Source of the DNA: Ectocarpus siliculosus
Taxonomy: Eukaryota; Sar; Phaeophyceae; Ectocarpales; Ectocarpaceae
Assembly: GCA_000310025.1 (NCBI GenBank)
Contig: FN649748.1
Location: 3,649,552 to 3,713,551 of the forward strand
Length of the DNA: 64,000 nt
Reading direction: 5' to 3'
In this document: positions 47,401 through 58,435 of the stretch, one piece after another
How positions within the stretch are numbered: the first letter of the stretch is position 1
Layout: the number at the start of each line of letters is the position of its first letter
The notes under the pieces: model-generated
The model's database searches: none
Told to the model about the DNA's origin: nothing
The model's input: the letters and a program-made list of their open reading frames with translations, nothing else
Program-made: the position numbers and the translations under genes

Positions 47401-50400
47401 AGGACAAGTCAGGGATGGAGCGCTCAAGCAACACTATCACAGCTACCTCTGACGTGAGTCGGCCGTTGCTGTATGGCGCAACCAAACAACTTTCTTGAGA
47501 CATTTTCCGATGTGTTGGGTGTGCCAACATCTATTGTTCGGACCGCCTCTCTTCGCCCCGCCCACGCCCCCCGACGTGCTTTACCTCAATACCGATACGT
47601 TTTCGCGGGTTCCGACCGACCAATGAGTGGATACGGATTATACCTGTTCAGAGACGAGTGCGCTATGTTCTGTGTAAGGCCTGTTACAGGTATACCAACT
47701 CTTCTGTGGATGGACGGGCGTGCTCCATGCAATGCATGCGAAACTCACCCATCAAGCGACGACGACGCCAGACATCCTCTTCCCTGTTCCAACGCTACTC
47801 TGAACCACAACACACCCCTGTCGTTCGCCACGCCTTCCTTTGTCCTTTTCATATCATCCCCTTCCTTTTCCTTGCATGGCGTGGCGCCAACGATGCAGGT
47901 TGTAGCCTACGTTTGGGACATGCACGTCCTCCGGGAGTTCGTCAAACGCCGGCCCATGATAGGCGCGTCTCTCCAAAAGGCCATATCGGTTGACCTTGCG
48001 AACAAGGTCAATCAGTCTCGGGATCACAAGGAGCATTACCGACAATTGCTCGCCGAGGCCTTGGACGGAGGGCGGGTTACCTCCACTGAGAGGAGGAACT
48101 TGCAGAGGTGAACAACAGCTCTGACTCGATGTAACATGGGTAGTGTTTCGGCTGATGAAAATATACGGAGGAGATTGTTGTCGTTGGAACGCATGTCACA
48201 GGAGGAGGTCTGCTGGCGCGTTTTCTACTGGTGGCATCCTTGTGACCACAACATGTCGCCGAATTTATCGAAACTTTTGGGTATTCGTGCTTATTTTGGC
48301 TTCGCCTTGAGAAACAAGACGACTCCATCTGCATCCATCCGCGGATGAAAAAACCGAAGAAATATGTCGCGACGGAATCGCAGTGTTACCAGGCGTATCT
48401 GTGTTTCTGTACAGATTGTTTCTTTGTGAAGAATCGCTCACAAACGAGAGACATGAGTGGGTTCCCCTTGATCGTGACGAGCAGGATCTTATCACACGCG
48501 GAGGATGAACAGCTTTTCTTTGCACGTGTCGATCGGGTTTCGCACCCTCTCGGTTGCGGAGCAATTGATCAAAAAACAGATCGCACACAACACTTGCGTG
48601 CGGTCGCCCACCTCCCACGGTACAATTGTTTGTAGCTGGTGGAGGTCGAAACCCCTACGGAATAACCCCCGTGCGAATGACCCGCTCTCATTTTCCTGGA
48701 ATTTTCTCAACCCAGTCGTTGATCTCCACGTACTCGGTCGTGCACACTTAAAACAGGTACCGCGGGGGGCACCGCATTTCGGTTGCGGAGCACAGAGAGC
48801 GACTGAAGGAGCACGGCTGGACTGAGGAAGATTTCGAAGCGGGTTTCCAGGAACTCGCTGCCCCGAAGGACATGTCGAAGGAGAACTTCCTCAAGTACGA
48901 GGCCTTGCTCAAGAGCGAGCTTGACACGGGAGAGGTGAGATGAGCCCCGGTCGGACACCTACAACACGATCATGATACCAACTGACGCATATTGTTCTCC
49001 GTTGTAGTGGCCGTTTGCGTGGGTGTGGGCCTATCTCGCGTGTTGGATCAGACTGACTACCCTTCGTCATTGAGCGGGAAAGGTTTGTGTGAGCCAATAG
49101 TTCGTGGGCGAGGTCCTCGGCATACCCGTGAACATGCGCTGAGAGGGCATTTCGGCTTGCTTGTAGTGGCGATGTCGCGATGGGATTGGCGTTGTTCCCA
49201 AGGAAGATGCTCCAGCGTCATTCGCTTGTTCAGCATGTGCCTTAGCTACCGTGTGTTCCTGGTTGTGGGGGTGACCTTCGGCCATCTTAAAGCTTGAAAA
49301 GGAAATAGTCTCTTAAAAGCACAGTACTCCGAAGATGATTGTTGTTGATGATGGCAACGAGGACGACGATGGTGATAACATTGATGGTGTTGCTGATGAT
49401 GATGGTGGTGGTGGTCGCTGTGACAGCGATGACACCAATGATGATGGTGGCAACGGTGATGACGACGATAATGCCTCTCCTCCTTGTGCGAGGGAATGGG
49501 TCGATCCTTGTGCCTTGAGGCATTGCCATTGTCGTCAACTATCGCATGAACTCCGTACAGTACACTTCCAAAGTCAACCCATATCCTGTGTGGGTGAATG
49601 TGTGTGTTTGGTCGTGTGCTGATTGGCCAGGTCAAGCCGGAGGCGCGGTCGAACCTGCGAAAATTCCGCTCTCAGGCCGGCATCGACGCTCAGGAGCACC
49701 TATTGGCCATCGAGAAGCAGGTGTGTAACTCGGTTGAGACGTTCATTGCAGACTTGTGTTCGCGTCGTGTCGCCTAGCGCGATGGTGAAGCGCTCGCCAT
49801 GTCCTCTCGACGCTCGACGCGCGTGCTTGTGTATACCATGACGACGAGTAGCCCCGAGAACGATGAAGCGAAACCTGCTACGGCTGCTAACATCCCGAGC
49901 TCAACGCAGCAGCAACCACAACCACAACCACAACAACAACAACGACAACTGTAACTGTTGGTGCCAAGACTCCTTTCTCGACACGATCTGCTAGAAGAAG
50001 AAATATAAAGCAGTGGTCCATCGAAACAGGGATGCATGGCCAGCGATGAACGACTATATTTCCCACCCCCCAACTTCCCCCCCCTTTCGCATTTATCGGT
50101 GTATTTCTCGACTCGCGACGGCTTCGTCGCCCTCAGGGCTGGACAGCAGACGAGTACGAAATCGGCGGGAGGGCCTGGGCAGCCGAGAAGTACAAGGCCG
50201 GGGGTACGAGCACGCCCGCCGACAACTACTTGGAAGAATCCTCTGACAACGGCAACGGCAACGAGCGCACGGCGCAAGAATTTGGCTTCGAGCCGGCCGG
50301 AAGCACGGAGAAGGAGCGCTACCGCTTCTTGCTCGTGGAGGCTCTCGGGGGTGGCATGGTTGAGCCGGGAAAGAAGCGAGAGCTGAAAAGGTGATGCAGC

Positions 50401-50948
50401 CTGTGTCGAGCTTTGTACTACCGTAAACGTTAGCGGGCAATCTCTCAGACACGTGTGTTGGATCCCTAGTATAGGGTCGATAGGTCCACCACCAAGAGGC
50501 TGCTGCGAAACCCGATCTTGAAATCGTCTCAACACAGAACTGGTGGTAATTCTCCAAGGTTCGCAGTGTGGGCTGAGATCGGCTTTTTGAGACCCGATCG
50601 GTCAAGGGGAGGGGTATGCGAAAAAAATGAAACAGACAGACGGACAGAAAAAAAAAAGAACTTGTGGTCGACAGCTAGGTCTCGACGAGATATTTCCAAA
50701 GCCACCCCACACCCTGTTTTGGCATTGGTGGCAGCCTCTTGGTTGGGGGGTTGCCCAAACACATTGGTGTTATACTCTAGTTCTTTCTTTTTTTTTGGTC
50801 AGCTTGTGACCCCGGCAGTTCGTTTGTTTGTTCGCCTCGACGAGCATGAAGAAGATGAAGAAGAAGAGGTTCACTGGGTGGAGGGTAGAGTCACTTTTCA
50901 CGTGAAGACAACGGCGACAACGGCGACAACGGCAACAGTATCATCATC

Positions 50949-50979
<31 letters not shown>

Positions 50980-53396
50980 GCTACAGCAGAATAGAGGCAG
51001 CAACAGAGCTCCGAGCTCATGGAATCGGTAATACAGCCGTGTTGCTCAATAATAGATCGGCGGGTCCCGAGACACTCATCCTCACTATGCTTAGAGGGAA
51101 TTCTATGGGCTACAACATGTGAGAGTCGTTTAAAACGCGCAAGATATCATACTTCCTTCGACGTACTTAAAATAGCTCCATGCCTACCACGAGGGTGTTG
51201 CCGACAACCAATGATGATGCGTCTTTGTCCTTCAAAAACAATTCCACTGCCGCCCCATTGGTCTTAGCAGCCAAGTTCCTGGTACTCCAACGGACTAGCT
51301 CCATTGAGCGGCAGCGCTGTCTACCGAAGAAAGCGTCGCTGAAGCTGAACATTCTTCTTCCGGGCTCCCCCCGTTGTGCGTGCTCTTCTTGCAGATACCG
51401 CGAGCTGCACACGATCTCTGCGAAGGAGCACAAGGAACTGCTGGCTGAACACGGGTGGAACGAGGAGGAGTTCGAGGCGGGTTTCCACAAGGAGTTGGCC
51501 TCCACGTTCTTCCAGCAATACGTGGCCTTGGTACAGCGCGAGCTTCAAAAGGGAGAGGCGAGTTGTTGAGAAGCTCCGTGACAGCAGGCAGTCAGCTAGT
51601 TGTAGTTTCCCCGCGGGGGTTGCTGTAGGTACCTCATTCCGTCCTGTCATAGTGACTTTCGTCTCCGTTTGAACGTACCGCCTGGAGCTTGTGGTATAAT
51701 CGTGAGTCGTTCCCATCGGAAACTCCGTCTCTCGAGACCTCGATGCTCCTGGCGATGACGACACGTGTAGAAATGCCGCCCCATGTTGCAGCACCCCTAG
51801 GTTTCCGCTTCTATGTACTCGCTCAGCAGTTGCGCGGGTCACCGCGAACGTTGCTTGCTTTTCTTCAGGTGAAACCGAAGGCCAAGTCGAACCTTCGAAA
51901 CTTCCGCACGAGCCTGAACATCGATGCCCAGGATCATCTCCTCGCCGTCGAGAAGCAGGTGACCTGACGGAGGCAGACCAACACGGTGTTTTTAGGAATC
52001 GATCAGTGCCCTGTTACCACGGAAGGCATCCGCGTCAGTTGGACCTGTAGCGATGTTAGAAAGTACCGAGCAGCGATTGGAACGGTTTGTAACGTCAAGT
52101 CAAGACAACAAACACCCACGAGAGTATGTTTTGCCTGGGTGCTGTACGGGGAGAAAGGATGTCATTTTGATCGAAATTCAGCTGCATATATGTCGTGATA
52201 AATCTGGTCACAAGTGACAGAAAGTCAGCCCTCTTGGTCACTCTACGTCATGTCCGCCTAGGGCGATACATCGGGGGGGGAGGGGTGCACCAACTTTCCG
52301 TTGTCCTTGTCACCACTGTTTGTATGGATCGCGGTGTCCCATTTCTACCAGAGGGGGTACGCTGAAAACCAGGTGCGTTATGTGGTTGGGGGCAGCCGAC
52401 ACTTGGAAAGCATCTCCTTCTCACATTACATTAACCTCAACCCTTTCAGCCGAAAAGGGGCTGAAAAAAGAGATATGTTGACAGGCCTGCGCACAAACGC
52501 TGGTATTGTCGTCATCGGAACCGGCTCAGACCTTCGTGTCTGATCGGTCATTCGTACTGTGAAAGTGTATACGACTTGACAAGTGGGATAATTCTACGCT
52601 TGGTCGTTTGTGGTCCAGGGGAAAGTATATGGGAGGGGGCTTAGTTTGAGGGGTCGATCATGCCAGCTTGAAAGATGCTTACAGGTGTCTGTTGACATTT
52701 TCCGGCAGCGGTGAAACTCCGATTGGCTGGGACGCGCATGACACCACCGCCTGATCAAAACTTTGGTCTGAGGCTCGAAGGACCCCAAGCGTTTGTCAGG
52801 AGAGGGGGGGAGGGCGCAGCAGCAGTAGTTGTATTTGAAGGGGAGCAATTCGTGTTCGGATCTTCTCACAGCCGTCCTTTCCAAAGCTTAAGCTTTAACG
52901 TATTCAGTGAGTCGGTTGCAGCTGGAGAGCAGTTGGTGCCTCTCCTTGTGCTCATGCCTCCAAATACCGAAATCGACCATCAATCCAATCAGTGACCATG
53001 CCAACCCTGTGGGAGCAACCTCGACCTCCCCTAGCCACCTGTGTATGCACAGACTAACACCGCGAACTTCTCCTTATCGTCTTACTTCATAGTTTTCGTT
53101 GTTGCGTACCCCCCAAGCATGAGCCCGAGTTGTACCTTCCCGCAAGCAAGAACACCACAAATCAAATCACCGATAGCTTCACAGCACTAGCATGGCCGTC
53201 TTCTACTATCGAATCGTTCATTTCGGCTCCATGTAACCGGTAGGGCTGGACGGCGGACGAGTACGAGGCTGGGGTGAAGATGACGAGCAAGGACGGCGAC
53301 GCCAAAAACCAGAGCCAAATCGGCGGCGCTCTCATACGAGCTGAGACCGTAGGCCCGAATGCGGAGGTTGAAGACCTACAGCTCGGCAGATACTAG
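44402..53396 (+). CDS. Popeye/cNMP-binding-like membrane protein with four C-terminal repeats (gene A)
   Basis: Eleven exons: 44402-44805, 45936-46116, 46680-46844, 47151-47453, 47899-48107, 48757-48934, 49631-49720, 50137-50390, 51395-51557, 51869-51958, 53244-53396. They sum to 2190 nt, 729 residues, stop TAG. Residues 1-85 are basic and acid-poor, like a mitochondrial presequence. About 110-185 hold hydrophobic segments, then P-V-W-I-P-I-K-W-N, as in Popeye proteins before the last membrane helix. About 195-410 is the Popeye/cyclic-nucleotide-binding-like beta barrel. The usual DSPE motif is replaced by G-S-M-A, and V-T-A-T-S-D stands where FQVT is expected. About 395-700 hold four ~53-residue repeats ending GW-x3-[ED]-[FY]-E-x-G. 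Ten introns are used; intron 9 has a GC donor. Role is unknown. Exons 1-5 match gene B downstream in length and phase. The domain call rests on pattern recognition. Confidence 0.8.
49345..49480. repeat. GAT/GGT-rich simple repeat in gene A intron 6
   Basis: Imperfect GAT, GGT and GAC triplets. The resulting Asp/Gly-rich open frame is low complexity and not a gene. Confidence 0.8.
50942..50988. repeat. (CAA)n microsatellite in gene A intron 8
   Basis: A run of CAA triplets (about 50948-50978) preceded by ACGGCG repeats (50911-50937). Confidence 0.85.
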
Positions 53397-56300
53397 AACG
53401 ACTTTCCAGAGGGGATCCGCGACTGACAGCGAATGGGTGGAAGGTAACACTCTCGGCGGAGGGTCACTATCATCCAAACCCATCCTCGGACCCCCCGTCG
53501 GTTGGGGCAACAACGAACAGCATTTTAAAGCCGTGCCTCGAAGACGTTGGAAGTGGCTCGGTATGAGTATTCCTGAGAGACTACAATCGTTCTTGCACGC
53601 CTTTCTGCGATGGAAAGAGAGACTACTCTTGGTATAGGCTCGATTTTAGGGTCCCCGCAGTCAAGTCGTTGATGAGCGCCACGGCATTTTGTCGTCTCTT
53701 CCTTGTGGGTAGCAGGGTTTTGGACACTACCCTAGCCAGGGTAGCCTTCAAGGTGAAAAAAGGTCCGCACGCTTCGGAAGGGGGGTTTAAGCATTCGACA
53801 CCTCATAGCGGGAGCGTTTCAGTTTTTCCTCAAGCCTCTTCCAAGTAATATAGAAAGACGTGCGTCGCAAAGAGGTGTTTTCTCGTTCAACCGCACACGC
53901 GACGATGTGCCACATTCGGGGTGATTGTCGTTACGTAAAACCGTTTCATTTTTGGTTGTACATGTGGTGTGTGGGTTACCCGGTAGGGGAAGGGGGAGGG
54001 GGAGGGAGGGCGGCTCGTTTTTTGGTGCGCCGCGAGTCGGTTGCCCTTGGCCTACGCTTCCGTTCAAGAGAGCGGCACCGTTGTGGGCATTACTTGGTGG
54101 CGAAGGCGTGATTCTTGGCGCTTTATCCATTGTCATCGCCCAGCCAATTTTGCCTATCGCAGCCAACGTATGCGCCTTACAGGTGGAGAAGTAGCAGCGA
54201 AAAGAGCATGGGGGTTGTGGGAGTTCAAATTTATAGCTCGCTGAACCCGTGCAAGAACATGATCAAAATAGGGAGGGGGGTTGGGGGGGGAAGAAGGGTT
54301 AGTTGTGGGGCAAGTGGCCGGCGTTTGTGCCGGGCGCGGACGGAGTATGCTACCTTCGCAGCACGGCGTTTCATCATCACAATTATTTCAACAAATGTAT
54401 TACCAATGTTTGTTAGATTCCGTGTATGTTTGCATATCGTGCTGTACTTTGTGCAAAGGGGGCTGTCGTATTACCGAAATGCTGTAGTGTAGGATATTGT
54501 ACAATTCTTGCCCAGAGCTGGTTTTCCGTATCATTGGGAGGTTTGTTTGTTGACCTGGTGCTAAATGGATGATGACAGAATCAAGAAATAGTAGCATCCG
54601 TCGCGAGGCCGGCAATCTAAGAGAGAGCAGTTTGTTCGAGTATATCCATGCCGGCCTTGGATTTCAGCAGATCCTTCAAAAATTGGGAACTCGTCCTAGG
54701 CAGACTACGGAGTTTTTACCCTTTACAAAGGGGATCCACACACTGGCCATCATTGTTCACTCGCAACTCTATGACTGACAACCGCAATTTAGCTCAGGTG
54801 GTGAGCATTTCAGCGAGTGTTATTGTGATTGCCGTCTGTCTACAATGTTTCCCCGGCAGTGCGTGGGACTGCCTTTTCACTCCGGGCGGTTGTACAACGT
54901 TGGGACGAGCGGCAAGAACTGTCTTCTTTTTCTTCATATGCATTGCCTGGTTCCATTTGCAAAACTTCGAGAAGATCCATGTCTCAACCATCTGCTATAG
55001 GTTATGCTGTCGGTGGTGCTGGGGTCCCACAAGCAATAGAGTTGTTGGAGTTGTGTGTCTTGTTTGCCTTCCGGCTAGGGTTCCGGTTTTTTCCGAACGC
55101 ACCCGCCAAAATTTTGTGTGGGGAAGTAGGAGAGCTACACCCGATCGTGTACAACGGCCATCTTGCAGTCTTTTAGCATCTTGAGCTTAGGAATGATACG
55201 ATTTTTTGATGTTCCTCGCTGGTAGGGCAGCATAAGCCTCGCAGACGAATCAATGCGCACAACGCGAGACTGGAGGCTAAAGCACATACAGGGATGCGAT
55301 CGATATGTTTAGTTCGATCGCTCCACACAACCAAGAAGCTTGTTTTGCCGAAAAGGGTGGTCCTGGAAAAAAAAGATGAATCAGAAGAAAGCCTTTGTTG
55401 CACGCGTGGTCGGGTTTCGACAGCATCCTCTGTTAGCCTCTTGGTTGTGGAGCAATCGATCTCTAGCGTGGGAAATGCTACCATAGCTATTTTGGCTGCT
55501 CTTGAAAAAGGTAATTTGGCTGCTCTTGAAAAGGCTATACACCTACAGTAGTAGGCTAGCGCGTTTTAAGTTCTAGGGGGCGCCGGTGATTCCCAGAAAG
55601 GGGGTTGGCCATCAGCTGGCTAGCTAAAAAAAAAGGCGCCTTCTGCCTGAATCACCTCGAATTCGTGCTCTGAGAGGCAACCTCAAAAGCGTATGATGGG
55701 TGACCAGATTATTAGCAGGGAAGGCACAGGTCGTTCATTAGACCCTCGCACACAAATGGTGGTGCGCAGGAGTGTGGTGGTGTACCGTCATCTTGTCTAC
55801 GAGCTGGTGACAAGCTGAAATGTTCGGCCGAACAACAGCCCAGACACCAACCCAACACGCACAACAACCAACACGGCAGATGCAAACAGACGTCCACAAC
55901 AGCTGTGCTTGTCAACTCGCTCTGTCATCTATCTCCTGTTTGTCAGCTGCTCGATCGGGTGTAAGCACGTCCATCTCTCTGTGTTGCCCGGCGCTGTGCT
56001 CATCGCCGCTCGCTGATGATGAAGATGTGTGTATATCACATTAGTATGTATCTCTCGAGCGATCGTGAAACAAACAACCAACCAAGCGTTTCTCTCCTCC
56101 TCTCGCTCCCACCGATAGCCCAGAGCAGCAGCAGTATATGGCATAGGCCACACACCCCTGTCTCTTTCCTCCCTGGCGAGTGTCTCCCTCCACCCTCGTC
56201 CCATGTCCCTCTCTTGCTATCCTTACCAGCAGCGGCAGGGAGAACCTGATTCCAAACAAATGACGCCTCCTCCGCGGTCTCGGGGACGCGTGAATCCGAC

Positions 56301-57553
56301 ATGTATGTTCGGCACACACGCGTTCGCGACTTGATGCATTGAGCACGGATTGAGCGGGAAGCAGTTGCGACAGCTCGGGCGAAATGTTACTTGTTGTGCA
56401 CAAGTCTAACTTTGCAAATTTTGTGTCTAGATGGTGCAATGGGCTATAATAGTGTCTGCTTGGTTTTTATACTACTGTACCGTAGAAATCTTTCTTAACC
56501 AAGGGTCTTTACTTCACCGTGCTCCCTCCGCACACGAACAAGCCCAGTCGGTCAATTCTGGGCTAAAGTGCATCACGTCGCCCATCTTTACAGCGTCGTT
56601 ACACAACATGATGGTTTACGTCTTCATTTTGAGCGCCGCATCGTGGGACCCATTCTGCGATGACATCTTCGACAGCAAGGCACGCCCTCTGAAGAAGGGC
56701 GACTCGGCAACTCATTCTTGGGCATATCCTGGCAACCACGTGTCGGTTTGGGCCGAACGGCGGCTTGTGCTACAGCTGGGGGGCAGGCGCGCAGGTGGTC
56801 TCGTGCCTATTGAGGTGTTTTTCAAAAAATTTCAAGCGGTGTCGTCGATACTCCCTGTCTACAATGACATCGCCGAAGTGGTTCTGCAGCCACGTTTACG
56901 GACGTATCTCGGGAACCATATTTATTTCGGTTTGGGCCGAACAACGGCTTGTGTCACAGCTGGGAGCCGTGGGAACACGTGCAGTTGGTACGCAGTTCCC
57001 CTTGGGGGTGTTTTAAGACAGTTTCTAGGGGTGTCATCGGTGAGCCCTACACCGCCGAGATGGTGCTGTGACATCGTTTCGAGACACATCTCGGCAACCA
57101 CCGGTCATTTGGGGCCGAAAGAGGGCTTGCGCAACACCTGCGACGATAAGGAACACACAGGTTACGTGATTTCGCGCGCGGTGTCGTACAAAACAATTAC
57201 GACACGGCGAACAAATACGCAAGTATGAAGTTCTATCTTGAGTGTAGCCTCGGTCTCCTATGATGGCTTCGGGGTGTGGAGAGTCGGAAGGCTACTTGCG
57301 TATCCTCTTTGGTTTTGCCTGTCATGTGTTGGGCTGACTGAATGGTGGCTCATGGCGACGGTGTCGCCTTCAGTAGACGTCAGCAGACACCGACCCATCG
57401 TGCAATAGTACCCACGGGATTGATAGCTTCTGCTACTACAGCATCACACAGTCAGCCGCCGTGGCCCATTGCGAATGTGGGACATAAAAGATGGAATCAC
57501 CACATACAGCCTCCCGCGAGCACGGGTAAAACCGGGGGTGCACTGAGATGCAG
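53397..57553. other. Intergenic stretch between gene A and MITE copy 2
   Basis: Mostly featureless apart from the ~180-bp tandem repeat listed separately and a short dispersed-repeat copy at about 55390-55463, which resembles segments inside introns of genes A and B. No supported coding sequence. The 265-codon frame at 56431-57228 spans the tandem repeat. Confidence 0.4.
56726..57130 (+). repeat. Tandem ~180-bp repeat, 3 diverged copies
   Basis: Blocks resembling CTCGGCAACCA followed by GTTTGGGCCGAAC and CGGCTTGTG recur near 56728, 56907 and 57088, a period of about 180 bp. Because 180 is divisible by three, the repeat sits within a 265-codon open frame (56431-57228) from a nominal ATG. No family is recognised and the frame may be a by-product of the repeat. 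Confidence 0.7.
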
Positions 57554-57555
57554 TA

Positions 57556-57772
57556 CCGTATATGACACAAGATAACACACCCCCTTGGCCGATTTTCAAA
57601 GCTCGATTTCTCAACAGCAGGAAGAGTCACAGCGCCGAAAACGGCGGCGTTGGAACCGTCTCGTCGAGAGCTGTTCGAAAACGTATTGTTTCATTTATGC
57701 ATTCTCTTCGTCGTGGAGTAATCGAGCTTTGAAAATCGGTCCAGGGGGTGTGTTATCTTGTGTCATATACGG
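57556..57772 (+). mobile_element. 217-bp TIR MITE, copy 2
   Basis: Same 217-bp element as 27470-27686 but inverted. Terminal inverted repeats of about 53 bp start CCGTATATGACACAAGATAA. It is flanked by TA at 57554-57555 and 57773-57774. The interiors of the two copies differ at scattered sites only (for example TCTCGTCGAG against TCTTATCGAG after reverse complementing copy 1). Confidence 0.9.
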
Positions 57773-57774
57773 TA

Positions 57775-58435
57775 TGTGTGGGTGGTGCATCAGTTATCGA
57801 CACATCGAAAAATTGTTCGGGACACAGCTACTGCTGTTATGTATGGTAAGCTCCATCTACTATCCGAACATCTATGCATATCTGCCCTTCTCCCACGTAC
57901 AGAAGCCGTGCTGGAAAGGTTGGCACTTTGTTTGGGACTTGGGGACACAAGCACTGCTGTAAAATGGTTTATGTACTGCTGTAGGGTGAGGTCGGTCTAC
58001 GGCAAGGATATAATTAACACATGAAAACAAATCCAAACCTGTCCTTCGCACGTACATCGTACAAGGCCGTGCTGGAGGCTGAATTCGGGATGACCGAGAG
58101 CCGAACACCTACCGTCGAGGGTGCTACCCCCTGTGTTTGGTGGGCAGTTTAATACCATGCCGCAGTGCAGCAGTAGATCATGATCGCGTCCGACGGCGGC
58201 TGGTGATGGACAGCGGGGCAACTTCAGCATCCGAACGGGGTGTCGTAGAATGCGCCCCCCTCTCTTTTGGAGGGAAGCGATTTTTCCCCTGTGCACCACG
58301 CGCGCTCTATTTCTCTCTCCTGCTTCTCTTCCCTTCAACGCAAACCTGTTTCCGATACCCTGTGAGGGAGGTGTTTACAGCGACCACAAGCTGCCTTGAC
58401 GATAACGTTGGCTAGGAAAGGTCGATACACCAGCC
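57775..58435. other. Upstream region of the Popeye-like gene B
   Basis: About 0.66 kb between the MITE and the ATG at 58436. A polypyrimidine-rich stretch at about 58300-58340 is seen. No promoter motif assigned. Confidence 0.35.

Noticed and set aside
49335..49622. Asp/Gly-rich open frame
   Set aside because: Translation of a GAT/GGT simple repeat within intron 6 of gene A.
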